The notes under the pieces were generated by a model. The model saw only the letters and a list, made by a program, of their open reading frames with translations, was not told where the DNA came from and ran no database searches. A program made the translations under genes and the position numbers. Below, piece after piece: positions 22,910 through 31,073 of a stretch of DNA of 44,208 bases. How positions within the stretch are numbered: position 1 is the first letter of the stretch; each line of letters starts with the position of its first letter. Location of the stretch: positions 1-44,208 of the forward strand of contig JBBSGD010000014.1 of NCBI GenBank assembly GCA_038254435.1. Reading direction: 5' to 3'. This DNA comes from JBBSGD01 sp038254435. Its GTDB lineage: Bacteria > Actinomycetota > CADDZG01 > WHSQ01.

Positions 22910-23664
22910 TGTGCCAGCAGGCTCGCGCCTCCGTCGATCACGATCGTTTGACCGGTGATCATCGCGGAGTCGTCCGACACCAGCCACGCCACGGTCTTGG
23001 CAACATCTTCTGGCGTGACCATTCGCCCGGCCGGGGTCCCCGACCGCGCTGCGGACAGCATCTCGTCGCGCATCGGAAAGTGCCTCAGAGCGTCCGTGTC
23101 GACGACACCCGGAGACACTGCATTGGCACGGATGCCGTCTGGGGCAAGCTCCACAGCCAGGTAACGAACGAGTGCCTCGATGGCGGCTTTCGACGTCCCG
23201 ACCACTGCATAGCCGGGCAGCACCCGCGTGGCGCCCCCCGAGGACAAGCCGATGATGCTCCCCCCGTCTACCATGAGCTCACGCGCAAGGCGCGCGCCGA
23301 GCAGCAGCGGGCGAGCGTTGGCGTTCATCGTCCACTCCCACGCGTGAGCATCGAGTTCCGGAATCGGCTTGATCACACCCGTGGCCGCATTGGACACGAA
23401 TACGTCGAGTCGCCCGAACGTCTCGCTCACCTGTTCGAAGAGCGAGGCGAGCTGCGCCTCGTCGCCGACATGCGCCTTCACTGGGATCGCTTTGACGCCC
23501 GCACCTTCCAGCTCGGCACACGTCTCTTCCGCTGCGGAACGCTTACGCAGATAGGCGACCACGATGTTTGCGCCTCGCCTGGCCAGCTCGAGCGAGATGG
23601 CGCGCCCGATGCCGCGGCTTCCCCCGGTAACGAGCGCGACGCTTCCCTGAAGCTCCTTGCTCAT
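22906..23664 (-). CDS. fabL: Enoyl-[ACP] reductase III (FabL-like SDR)
   Basis: The 252-residue short-chain dehydrogenase begins MSKELQGSVALVTGGSRGIG. The active-site tyrosine and lysine are spaced as in enoyl reductases (YAVVGTSK, Y-x6-K) rather than as YxxxK. The stretches AKAAIEALVRYL-like (here KAAIEALVRYLAVELAPDG), DTDALRHFP, TPAGRM and TGQTIVIDGGASLL closely follow Bacillus subtilis FabL from memory. This makes it the final reductase of each fatty-acid elongation cycle. It lies 17 bp after fabF and overlaps acpS. A longer frame to 24051 runs antisense to fabF and is not used. Confidence 0.82.
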   Translation of the reverse strand: MSKELQGSVALVTGGSRGIGRAISLELARRGANIVVAYLRKRSAAEETCAELEGAGVKAIPVKAHVGDEAQLASLFEQVSETFGRLDVFVSNAATGVIKPIPELDAHAWEWTMNANARPLLLGARLARELMVDGGSIIGLSSGGATRVLPGYAVVGTSKAAIEALVRYLAVELAPDGIRANAVSPGVVDTDALRHFPMRDEMLSAARSGTPAGRMVTPEDVAKTVAWLVSDDSAMITGQTIVIDGGASLLAQ

Positions 23665-23680
23665 GGCCTTCCTCCGTTCC

Positions 23681-24922
23681 TCAGGCTGTGCGGAACGCGA
23701 GGCATGCGTTTTGCCCACCGAACCCAAAGGAGTTCGACATGACCAGATCGATCTTCGCCTCGCGAGGCCCGTCCGCCACGTAGTCGAGATCGCACTCGGG
23801 ATCCGGCTCTTCGAGGTTGACGGTTCGAGGGATGATTCCACGCCGGATGGCAAGGATCGACACGACAGCCTCGACCGCGCCGGCGGCACCAAGCAAGTGA
23901 CCCGTCTGCGACTTCGTGGACGACACCGGAATGCGCCCGGCATGCGACCCGAATGCCTTCTTGATCGCGAGCGTCTCGATGCGATCGTTATACGGAGTGC
24001 TCGTCCCATGAGCGTTGATGTAGTCGACGTCTTCGGGAGTCGCGCAGGCATCCTTGAGGGTCGCGTTCATCGCGAGGGTCGCACCTCTGCCTTCGGGGTC
24101 CGGTTGAGTCACATGAAACGCGTCGGACGACGCTCCATAGCCGGCAATGGCTGCTAGAGCGGGCACCCCGCGTTTGTCGGCGTGCTCGCGGCGCTCCAGC
24201 ACAATTACGCCGGCGCCTTCACCGAAGACGAAACCATCCCGGCCCGCGTCGAACGGTCGGCTGGCGCGCTCGGGGTCGTCGTTCCGCTCGGACAGTGCGC
24301 CCATGCGCGCGAACGCCGCCAGAGAGAGCGGGGTGAGAGCCGCTTCGCTGCCACCAGCGAGCATCACGTCCGCGTCGCCGTTCTTCACCGCGCGGTACGC
24401 CTCGCCTATTGCATGGCCACCGGTCGCACAAGCGGATGTAGGCGCATAGTTCAGTCCGTAGAGCCCGAACTTCATTGCGATGGCGGCAGCCGCGCCGTTG
24501 GGCATGAGGCGAGGAACCATGAACGGGCTCACCCTGCGCGCTCCGCCTTTGAGGAACGCCTCGTGCTCTTTGACGATGGTCTGCAAGCCCCCTATGCCGG
24601 AACCGACGATGACGCCGACTCGCTCCGGATCGGTGACGATGTCCTCTTTGCCCGCGTCTTCCCACGCCATGGTCGCGGCGGCCACTGCCATCTGCGTGAA
24701 CCGGTCTGTGCGAGAGATGTCACGCCGGTCCATATAGACGGTGGGCTCGAAGTCGTTTACCTCGCAGGCAATCTGAACCGGATGTGCCGAAGGATCGAAC
24801 GATTTGATGTGGCCGGCACCCGACCGGCCGGACATGAGTCCTTCCCAAAAGGACTCCGTGCCGGTGCCGATGGGAGTAACCACTCCCAAACCGGTTACGA
24901 CGACATCATCTGAGCTACTCAT
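23681..24922 (-). CDS. fabF: 3-oxoacyl-[ACP] synthase II
   Basis: This is the condensing enzyme that elongates acyl-ACP with malonyl-ACP. The 413-residue thiolase-fold protein has the nucleophile cysteine in SACATGGHAIGEAY, the two histidines in NAHGTSTPYND and KSQTGHLLGAAG, and the usual ending MSNSFGFGGQNACLAFR. Its start overlaps the acpP stop as ATGA, so it is translated directly after its carrier protein. All catalytic residues are present. Confidence 0.95.
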   Translation of the reverse strand: MSSSDDVVVTGLGVVTPIGTGTESFWEGLMSGRSGAGHIKSFDPSAHPVQIACEVNDFEPTVYMDRRDISRTDRFTQMAVAAATMAWEDAGKEDIVTDPERVGVIVGSGIGGLQTIVKEHEAFLKGGARRVSPFMVPRLMPNGAAAAIAMKFGLYGLNYAPTSACATGGHAIGEAYRAVKNGDADVMLAGGSEAALTPLSLAAFARMGALSERNDDPERASRPFDAGRDGFVFGEGAGVIVLERREHADKRGVPALAAIAGYGASSDAFHVTQPDPEGRGATLAMNATLKDACATPEDVDYINAHGTSTPYNDRIETLAIKKAFGSHAGRIPVSSTKSQTGHLLGAAGAVEAVVSILAIRRGIIPRTVNLEEPDPECDLDYVADGPREAKIDLVMSNSFGFGGQNACLAFRTA

Positions 24923-25173
24923 GCTTGAACGGCGAGCTTCTTCTCGATGAGGCCGACTGCGTCCCCCACCGTCTCGAGGTCCTCGAGCTCACTGTCGGGG
25001 ATCTCGATGTTGAAGCGCTCTTCAAGGCCGAGGGTGAGCTCGACGGTGTCCAGCGAGTCAAGACCCAAATCGCCCGACAGGCTCGACTCCATCTTCACGT
25101 CCTCCGCATCGATGCCCCTCTCGGCGAGACGGTCCTTCACTGCCTCGAAGATCTCTGTCTGCTTCTCGCTCAT
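24919..25173 (-). CDS. acpP: Acyl carrier protein
   Basis: The 84-residue acidic protein carries the phosphopantetheine serine in GDLGLDSLDTVELTLGLEE. It is the carrier for all intermediates of type II fatty-acid synthesis. A 69-bp gap separates it from fabG upstream, and it overlaps fabF downstream. AcpS, encoded at the end of the operon, would modify it. Confidence 0.95.
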   Translation of the reverse strand: MSEKQTEIFEAVKDRLAERGIDAEDVKMESSLSGDLGLDSLDTVELTLGLEERFNIEIPDSELEDLETVGDAVGLIEKKLAVQA

Positions 25174-25242
25174 GGTGCTCTCCCTTCCTCATGGCTTACC
25201 TTCGTACTTGCCTATCCCCTCGAACATGCTTTGTCATTCCTT

Positions 25243-25986
25243 CTACGCGGTCAAGCCCCCGTCTATTACGTGCACTGCCCCCGTAACGTAGGCGGCCTCC
25301 TCGGAGCACAGCCACGCTACGAGCGAAGCCACATCATCGGGCCGGCCTGCGCGGCGCTGCGGCACCTCGTCCGTCAAAGCCTGCCAGCGCTCGTCAGGCA
25401 GAGATGTCGTGAGCTCGGTAGCGACGAGCCCGGGCGCCACGGCATTCACCGTGATGCCCTTGCGTGCCACTTCCTTGGCGAGCGTCTTGGTGAGCCCTAT
25501 GACACCTGCCTTTGCGGCAGCGTAGTTCGCTTGACCGGGGCTGCCGTGTAGTCCGGCGATGGATGAGATGTTGACTATTCGCCCCCAGCGGTCCTTGAGC
25601 ATCGGGCGCAGCGCGCGCCGGCAGCAGGTGAAAGTCCCGAACAGGTTGGTCTCGATCACCGACCTGAAAGAATCGTCCGACATGGTGAGGGCAAGCCCAT
25701 CGCGCCTCATGCCCGCGTTGTTGACGAGCACCGACACGGGTCCCAGCGCCTCCTCGACCTCGCTGAACATGCGCTCGACTTCCTTAGGGTTCGACACGTC
25801 GCCCTTGACGACCGTGCCTTCGGCCCCCGCTGCTTGCACGAGCCCGAGAACCTCCTTGGCTTCATCGGGGCGCGACCGGTAGTTGACGGCAACGATGTCA
25901 CCATCGGCCGCAAGCGCGGCACATACTGCTCGTCCGATGCCGCGCGATCCTCCGGTTACCAATGCGATGCGGTCAGCCACTCGCAT
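25243..25986 (-). CDS. fabG: 3-oxoacyl-[ACP] reductase
   Basis: The 247-residue SDR from ATG 25986 has the NADPH loop ALVTGGSRGIGRAVCAAL, the LVNNAGMRRDGLALTM region, serine in VNISSIAGLHG, and the YxxxK pair in NYAAAKAGVIGLTKTLA. It ends VTGAVHVIDGGLTA. It reduces 3-oxoacyl-ACP in each elongation round. It overlaps the end of fabH by 14 bases; a longer upstream frame is antisense to nothing useful and adds no family sequence. Confidence 0.93.
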   Translation of the reverse strand: MRVADRIALVTGGSRGIGRAVCAALAADGDIVAVNYRSRPDEAKEVLGLVQAAGAEGTVVKGDVSNPKEVERMFSEVEEALGPVSVLVNNAGMRRDGLALTMSDDSFRSVIETNLFGTFTCCRRALRPMLKDRWGRIVNISSIAGLHGSPGQANYAAAKAGVIGLTKTLAKEVARKGITVNAVAPGLVATELTTSLPDERWQALTDEVPQRRAGRPDDVASLVAWLCSEEAAYVTGAVHVIDGGLTA

Positions 25987-26950
25987 TGCCGTTTCCGCGC
26001 ACGCCCGCGCCGGTTCCCCAACGCACCACGCCTGCTCCCCACGCAAGCCCGGCGCCGAAGGCAGTAAAGACGACATTGTCGCCGTCGGCGAGAAGATCTA
26101 GCTCGAGCGCCTCGCACAGCGCGATCGGAATAGACGCCGACGAGGTGTTGCCGTAGCGCTCGATGTTGTTCACCACGCGTGCGGAGGGGAATCCAAGCCG
26201 CGTAGCCACAGCATCGAGGATGCGAGCGTTCGCCTGATGAGCGACGACCAGTGCAACGTCACTGGTGTCGAGCTTAGCCTTCTCGAGCGTTTCGGCCACC
26301 GAGCGCGTCATTCCGTCGACGGCACGCCGGTAGACCTCGCGGCCCTGCATGCGCAGCGCTCCCTCGCCGGGGGGAACCCACAAGAGCTCGGGCTGGCTGC
26401 CGTCCGAGTGCAGCGTGAACGGTCCGACGCGCGACGGCCCTTCGACCGCCTCGACCACGACCGCCCCTGCCCCGTCGCCAAACAGCACGCAGCTACGTTC
26501 GTCCGTGTAGTCGATGATGCGGCTGAGAGTTTCGGCGCCGCACAGGAGGACCTTCTTCGCCGTGCCGGAGTCGACCAGAGCACCGGCCTGTGCAAGCGCG
26601 AACAGAAACCCCGAGCATCCCGCAGCAAGGTCGAACGCGCCGGCTTGCGTTGCCCCGATCGCCGTCTGCACAAGCGAAGCGACCGCGGGAAACTGGTAGT
26701 CGGGCGTGACCGTCGCGACGATCACCATGTCGAGGTCGCCGGCCTCGACTCCGGACTCCTTGAGCGCGTGACGCCCTGCCTCGCTTGCAAGCGACGACGT
26801 CGTTTCTCCGGACGCGGCGATGCGCCTTTCGCGCACGCCGGTGCGTTCCACGATCCAGTCCTCGGACACGTCGATCCGTTCGGTCAGGTCGGCGTTCGTC
26901 AGCCGGCCCTCCGGGATGGCCGACCCCCATCCCGTTATCGCTGCGCCCAT
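25973..26950 (-). CDS. fabH: 3-oxoacyl-[ACP] synthase III
   Basis: This enzyme starts fatty-acid synthesis by joining an acyl-CoA primer to malonyl-ACP. From ATG 26950 the protein has 325 residues, with the catalytic cysteine in FDLAAGCSGFLFALA, histidine in VVAHQANARILDA and asparagine in NNIERYGNTSSASIPIAL. It also shows the N-terminal WIVERTGVRERRIA motif. The ATG shares one base with the stop of the biotinyl-like gene upstream (TGATG), which argues against the longer frame to 27106. Confidence 0.94.
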   Translation of the reverse strand: MGAAITGWGSAIPEGRLTNADLTERIDVSEDWIVERTGVRERRIAASGETTSSLASEAGRHALKESGVEAGDLDMVIVATVTPDYQFPAVASLVQTAIGATQAGAFDLAAGCSGFLFALAQAGALVDSGTAKKVLLCGAETLSRIIDYTDERSCVLFGDGAGAVVVEAVEGPSRVGPFTLHSDGSQPELLWVPPGEGALRMQGREVYRRAVDGMTRSVAETLEKAKLDTSDVALVVAHQANARILDAVATRLGFPSARVVNNIERYGNTSSASIPIALCEALELDLLADGDNVVFTAFGAGLAWGAGVVRWGTGAGVRGNGNASG

Positions 26951-27246
26951 CAGCAGCTCCACACCCAGAAGAGAGCCTCTCCTCGGTGCACCGGTTGACC
27001 GTCGAGGGCGAGCATTCCCATCACCCAGCCGCGAAAGGGAGAGCAAACGGGAACCTTGCCCCCGGCGCCTTCGATCTCGGCAAGGGCCTGCCCGGGCTCG
27101 ACCCATTCACCCTCGGTGGTGAAGTCCTCGGCCGGGAGCGGCGCGAAGCGACCGGCGCAGGGGGCTACCACAACACGCTCCCGCATCGTGGCGACATCGG
27201 CCGCCGGCGATAACGCGTCCTGTACGACAACGGCTTGCTCAGACAT
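26950..27246 (-). CDS. Biotinyl/lipoyl-like domain protein without the usual modified lysine
   Basis: The 98-residue protein lies between fabD and fabH with overlaps at both ends. Its fold pattern is that of a biotin or lipoyl carrier: VVVAPCAGRF, GEWVEPGQALAEIEGA, SPFRGWVMGMLALDGQPVHR and a final GEALFWVW. In carrier proteins an AMKM or similar hairpin with the modified lysine stands between the two halves. Here the same place reads EGAGGKVPVC, so a lysine is near but the motif is gone. It could be a degenerate BCCP acting as a scaffold for acyl-CoA carboxylase or for the synthase enzymes. Function is not known. Confidence 0.6.
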   Translation of the reverse strand: MSEQAVVVQDALSPAADVATMRERVVVAPCAGRFAPLPAEDFTTEGEWVEPGQALAEIEGAGGKVPVCSPFRGWVMGMLALDGQPVHRGEALFWVWSC

Positions 27247-28114
27247 GTGCACTGGCCTCCTCTTGCTCGAGCGCGTGCCAGGTTCGTTGCGCGAGCTTGG
27301 CCACGACTGTCCCTGGTCCCAGATCTTCGTATTCACGCACGTTCTCCCGCCACAGCCACTCGAGCGACTCGCGCCAGCGCACCCGCTCGGTCAATTGGCG
27401 CACGAGAAGGGTGCGTATCTCCTCCACCGACTCGTAAGGCCGGGCCGTCACGTTCGAGACGACCGGGACGGACGGCATCTCGATGGCTATCTCTTGAAGC
27501 GCGGCGGCAAGCTGCGGAGCTGCAGGCCTCATAGCTTCGGTGTGAAACGCTCCCTCCACTTCGAGGAGCACTGAGCGTCCGCCGCACTCGCTGACTCGTG
27601 CTGCGATTGCGGTGAGGCAGCTTTCAGCGCCCGACAGCACCACCTGGCCCGGGGCGTTGTCGTTGGCGAGCGCAGCGCCCTGCTCTTGTGCGAGCTGGGC
27701 AGCCTGCTCGTCGTCGAGCTTCATGACCGCGACCATGCCCCCTCGGCTGGCCTTGGCGGCTTCGTGCATCGCCTTGCCCCGAGCGGTCACCGCCGCCAGC
27801 CCGCCCTCGAGCGACATGGAGTCCGAAGCAACGAGTGCTGCGTACTCGCCGAGGCTGTGGCCGGCAAAACAGTCATACCGTGCCCCCTGGGTGTGCAGCA
27901 GCCGCCACTGGTGTACGCCTGCGAGAAAGATGGCCGGCTGGGCGACGGACGTGCGCAGCACGTTGCCCTTGCCCCGCGCCGCCACCTCGACCCGTCGTTC
28001 GAGATCGAAACCGAGCACGTCGCCGGCCAGGACGAGCTCTTCCTCGGCCCCCGACAGGGCTTCGAGCACCTTGCGCGCGGGGATGCCCTGGCCGGGGAAC
28101 AGTCCTACCTTCAT
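27239..28114 (-). CDS. fabD: Malonyl-CoA:ACP transacylase
   Basis: It loads malonyl groups onto acyl carrier protein. The 291-residue protein starts at ATG 28114 behind GAAAGGGG and opens MKVGLFPGQG. The nucleophile serine is in FAGHSLGEYAAL, the arginine region in VTARGKAMHEAA, and the histidine in EVEGAFHTEAM. The oxyanion glutamine in FPGQG is also present. It is the first gene of the fatty-acid operon and overlaps the next gene by 8 bases. The stretch upstream holds two 17-bp direct repeats that may regulate it. Confidence 0.93.
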   Translation of the reverse strand: MKVGLFPGQGIPARKVLEALSGAEEELVLAGDVLGFDLERRVEVAARGKGNVLRTSVAQPAIFLAGVHQWRLLHTQGARYDCFAGHSLGEYAALVASDSMSLEGGLAAVTARGKAMHEAAKASRGGMVAVMKLDDEQAAQLAQEQGAALANDNAPGQVVLSGAESCLTAIAARVSECGGRSVLLEVEGAFHTEAMRPAAPQLAAALQEIAIEMPSVPVVSNVTARPYESVEEIRTLLVRQLTERVRWRESLEWLWRENVREYEDLGPGTVVAKLAQRTWHALEQEEASAHV

Positions 28115-28507
28115 GTGACCCCTTTCGTCACTATCGAAGCGTCGGGTGCAGTTCGCGTGCACCTGGGGATAACGAGTCGTAATGACCGTGTGAGATCTCC
28201 CTTTGTGACGAGCATGGCGTGTATCGATCCCGCTGGAACCATCGCTCGACCGCCACGCGCGATCAGGACACGAGTCCGCCGGATCGCCGCGTAGCCCTAT
28301 TGAGACACATCGAGAGGGGCGCGCGTTACGCGGAAAGGGGGATTTTCCGAAATGCGAGCAGGCAATTCTCAGTTCCCCGACTGCCGGGTCGGGGCCTTCG
28401 AACTGTTCTCCGAACGGCCGGTCAAGGCTTCGACTGAACACTCCCCGAACGGCCGGTCAAGAAATGGCAATGCTGAACCCGCGAACAGGCGTGGCACGAT
28501 ACGGAAG
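28115..28507. promoter_or_regulatory. Divergent control region between the fatty-acid operon and clpS
   Basis: This 393-base gene-free region separates fabD (minus) from clpS (plus). It contains two exact copies of CCGAACGGCCGGTCAAG, at 28410-28426 and 28445-28461, spaced 35 bases start to start. On the minus strand each reads CTTGACCGGCC, so each copy holds a TTGACC box facing fabD. They could be paired promoter boxes or binding sites of a lipid-synthesis regulator. I found no well-placed -10 box by eye. Confidence 0.45.
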
Positions 28508-28804
28508 ATGTCCGAGACAACGGCGCCTCAGAGAACCGGCCGGCCGGTGGGGGACCCGCGCGCCGAGCCGGATCGGCCGTGGCTTGTCATCGTATGGAAC
28601 GACCCCATCAACCTCATGTCGTATGTGACGTGGGTCCTTCAGAAACTGTTCGGCTACTCGCGCCCCAAGGCCACCCAGTTGATGCTCGACGTCCACCACA
28701 AGGGCCGCGCCGTCGTGTCTAGCGGACAGCGCGAGAAGGCCGAGCTCGACTGCTACCGGCTGCACGCGCACGGTCTGTGGGCGACGGTGGCGAAGAGCGA
28801 TTGA
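28508..28804 (+). CDS. clpS: ATP-dependent Clp protease adaptor ClpS
   Basis: ClpS binds N-degron substrates and hands them to the ClpA/ClpC ATPase of Clp protease. From ATG 28508 the 98-residue protein has an unfolded N-terminal arm, then VIVWNDPINLMSYVTWVLQK with the conserved ND, VHHKGRAVVSSGQREKAELD and LHAHGLWATV, all core ClpS motifs. The adjacent DUF2017 gene starts 12 bp after its stop, the usual actinobacterial arrangement. A longer upstream frame is not supported. Confidence 0.92.
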   Translation: MSETTAPQRTGRPVGDPRAEPDRPWLVIVWNDPINLMSYVTWVLQKLFGYSRPKATQLMLDVHHKGRAVVSSGQREKAELDCYRLHAHGLWATVAKSD

Positions 28805-28816
28805 GCTGATGAGATC

Positions 28817-29329
28817 GTGACGCCGCATTTCACGCCGGCCCCCGACTCGTCGGTGACCGTTCGCCTCGAAGAGTACGAAGCGGACATCCTGCGAGGCCTC
28901 ATCGGCGAGCTGCGCGCCGTGCTCGACTTGCAGCTTAAAGGAGACGAGGTGCTCGAGCGCCTGTTCCCGCGCGCCTTCGAGTCGGACGCAGACGAAGACA
29001 ACTACCGCGGCCTAGTGCGAGAGGATCTCTCGCAGGCTAAGAATGAGGCCCTGCGCGCGGTTGCGAGCGGACTGGGTCCTTCGGGTGAGGTGGAGGTGAC
29101 GCTGCCGCGCGCAGAGATAGACGCGTGGCTCACGCTACTCACCGACTTGCGGCTCGCCGTCGGCACCCGCCTCGACATCACCGAGGAGAAGATGGCGGCC
29201 GAGGTCGATCCCGGACAGAAGGATGCAACCTCCTACACCGTGTTGCACTGGCTCGGCTGGATGCAAGAGTCGATGCTCGCCGAGCTCGACCCGATGAGCC
29301 CCCAAGACGCAGAAAGGAACGACCAGTGA
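28817..29329 (+). CDS. DUF2017 family protein
   Basis: The 170-residue protein from GTG 28817 shows VRLEEYEADILRGLIGELRA near its start, then FPRAFESDADEDNYRGLVRE and ITEEKMAAEVDPG. It ends in a helix around HWLGWMQESMLAEL. This pattern and its place directly behind clpS identify the actinobacterial DUF2017 family. Its role is not known; conserved linkage suggests a part in Clp-dependent turnover. It overlaps the peroxiredoxin gene as GTGA. Confidence 0.85.
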   Translation: MTPHFTPAPDSSVTVRLEEYEADILRGLIGELRAVLDLQLKGDEVLERLFPRAFESDADEDNYRGLVREDLSQAKNEALRAVASGLGPSGEVEVTLPRAEIDAWLTLLTDLRLAVGTRLDITEEKMAAEVDPGQKDATSYTVLHWLGWMQESMLAELDPMSPQDAERNDQ

Positions 29330-29790
29330 CCCAACTCAAACCCGGCGACCCTGCGCCGGACTTCTCACTGAAAGACGGCGATGGCAGGACCTGGCGATTG
29401 TCGGAGCTAGAGGGCGAGCGCGTGCTCCTCTACTTCTATCCGGCCGACGACACGCCCGGATGCACGGCGCAGGCGTGTGACTTCCGGGACTCACAGGAAC
29501 CGTTCGCGCACGCCGGGTACACAGTCCTCGGGGTGAGCCCGCAGGACGAGGGCTCGCACCAAGCGTTCGCGGGCAGGTACGGGCTCAACTTCCCCCTGCT
29601 CGTCGACGATGGCCACGAGGTCGCCGAGCGTTACGGGGCGTGGGGCGACCGCAAGAACCATGGCGAGACTTCCCAGGGCATCATCCGCTCGACTTTCGTC
29701 ATAGACGCGCGCGGGCACATCGAGCGCGCCCAGTACAACGTCGAGGCGAGGGGGCACGTCGGGCGCCTCCGCAAGTTGCTCGAGGTCTAA
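29326..29790 (+). CDS. bcp: Thioredoxin-dependent thiol peroxidase (Bcp/PrxQ)
   Basis: It reduces hydrogen peroxide and organic peroxides with thioredoxin. The 154-residue protein has the peroxidatic cysteine in YPADDTPGCTAQACDFRD with the resolving cysteine five residues later, the PrxQ pattern. A conserved GWG-type segment reads YGAWGDRKNHGE, followed by STFVIDARGHI. The start GTG 29326 overlaps the stop of DUF2017, so clpS, DUF2017 and bcp form one operon. The IS3 remnant begins just after its stop. Confidence 0.92.
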   Translation: MTQLKPGDPAPDFSLKDGDGRTWRLSELEGERVLLYFYPADDTPGCTAQACDFRDSQEPFAHAGYTVLGVSPQDEGSHQAFAGRYGLNFPLLVDDGHEVAERYGAWGDRKNHGETSQGIIRSTFVIDARGHIERAQYNVEARGHVGRLRKLLEV

Positions 29791-29799
29791 CCTCGCAAC

Positions 29800-30000
29800 T
29801 TTTCTCACCAGGCCCCGATTTTCGTGCTTGTCGCTGAAAGCATGGAGCCGAGCCCTGAGGGCGTCGTCGCCCTTGCCGCGGGTGATCTCACGCCGCTGTG
29901 TCGAGCGGTGCTGACCGACGATCCGGCAAGCCCGCCGCTCCGATAGGGCGAGTCGTTCCTTAAGCATCAGGACGGCTCGGCGCCGGCTCGACGGGCTCAT
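29800..30000 (-). pseudogene. IS3 transposase orfB, N-terminal fragment
   Basis: ATG 30000 shares one base with the orfA stop (TAATG). MSPSSRRRAVLMLKERLALS, ERRACRIVGQHRSTQR and DDALRARLHAFSDKH are the HTH-like start of IS3 orfB. The usual PRWGYRR continuation is lost and the frame runs on antisense into bcp. No integrase core remains. Confidence 0.75.
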
Positions 30001-30281
30001 TAGTTTCCCTTCGCGACCTCACGCAGGGCGTCGATCTCGAGCTCCTTGTCGGCGACAATCCGTTTGAGCCGCTTGTTCTCGTTGCTGAGCTCCTTGAGGC
30101 GCTTCACGTCGTTAGCCTTGAGGCCGCCGTACTGCTTGCGCCACCGATGATAGGTCTGCTCGGAGACCTCGAGATGCTTGGCGACCTCGGGAAATCTCTT
30201 TGCCCCCGGCCAGCAGCCGATCGGCCTCCCTTAGCTTAGCTTGCGTACCACCTGATCGGGTGTGTGCTTTCGTCTCTTCAC
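30000..30281 (-). pseudogene. IS3 transposase orfA, frameshifted
   Basis: GTG 30281 follows GGAGGATC. KRRKHTPDQVVRKL opens the HTH domain, a small insertion (AGCTA near 30232) and another shift near 30200 break it, and HLEVSEQTYHRWRKQYGGLK then gives the second helix. It ends with the leucine-zipper-like KELSNENKRLKRIVADKELE. It is the DNA-binding half of an IS3 transposase and no longer functional. Confidence 0.75.
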
Positions 30282-30473
30282 CGCGCTGATCCTCCTTCCG
30301 CCCTTTCCAGGGCATTAAGACTCTCATTTGCGGTGGACCAATTTCAGGGGGTCAGGCCACCACCCCTGGCGCAAGCGAATCCCCTTTTCTCCCAAGTTCT
30401 GATCCAAGCCGGGACGATGTGACGTCGGCAATCCTGTCTATGGGAACCGGAACGATGTGGCGCAGGCTGTGAG

Positions 30474-31025
30474 CTAGCGAGTGGGGCGAACCTCTATGCT
30501 CGCAGTCACCTTCCTTCCCGTAACCAGCGCATGGCCGTCATGATCGCCGTCTCGAGGGGCAACCGAAACGTAGAAGGTGTACCGAGCCCCGTTCGCCCTT
30601 AGATCCTTCCGAACCCACGTGAGCGTAGTCGAAACACGGTTCTCTGAACTGACCCGGAATCCGCCGGGGTGCATAGTCGCTGAGCTTACTCCGGGTCGAC
30701 CGACTGAGACTCCCACCACTCCGAAGTCGCCAGGACTGCTCCTATAATCGAGTGTGACTTGAGCGAGAGTGTTTACTCTCGCGATCTTGGCTGGGGTCGT
30801 AACGGTCATCTTGAGAAGGAGCGGAACCACTCCGTTGTCGCCGTTCTGTCTCGCCTGCCACGGCTTGGAGAAGGTCACTGTTCGCTCGACTCGTTCCACC
30901 TTACTCACCGCGGTCCTCCCGGATGTAACCGCCCCACTTGACGGCACGAGTAGCAGCGCCACTGCCAACGCACCCAGCGATCCCGGTACGATCGACAAAG
31001 CCCACCGATTCTGCTTCAGTCTCAT
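30474..31025 (-). CDS. Secreted protein of unknown function
   Basis: From ATG 31025 the 183-residue protein starts MRLKQNRWALSIVPGSLGAL and has a hydrophobic AVALLLVPSSGAV stretch, a typical signal peptide cleaved around residue 35. The mature part looks all-beta, with VPLLLKMTVTTPAKIARVNT, TLDYRSSPGDFGVVGVSVG and ITASIEV-like ends (here VTASIEVRPTR). No catalytic motif or cysteine pattern is visible and I do not recognise a family. It lies 48 bp downstream of the metalloprotease gene on the same strand, so the two may be made together. Confidence 0.6.
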   Translation of the reverse strand: MRLKQNRWALSIVPGSLGALAVALLLVPSSGAVTSGRTAVSKVERVERTVTFSKPWQARQNGDNGVVPLLLKMTVTTPAKIARVNTLAQVTLDYRSSPGDFGVVGVSVGRPGVSSATMHPGGFRVSSENRVSTTLTWVRKDLRANGARYTFYVSVAPRDGDHDGHALVTGRKVTASIEVRPTR

Positions 31026-31073
31026 TACGCCTCCTAACCACTTAGACGCTGGCTCCCGCCCCAAGGGTTCCCA

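Larger units (their letters stand above)
29793..30360 (-). mobile_element. Decayed IS3-family element
   Basis: Two overlapping minus-strand frames, orfA and the first 60 or so codons of orfB, are recognisable as IS3, but most of orfB is deleted. The outer limits are estimates. The upper end near 30340-30360 begins TGACCCCCTGAAATTGGTCC on the minus strand, a plausible IS end; no matching inverted copy was seen at the other side. Confidence 0.65.

Noticed and set aside
30474..31025. Naming the secreted protein as a known enzyme or adhesin
   Set aside because: Only a signal peptide and a beta-rich pattern are visible; no motif supports a function.
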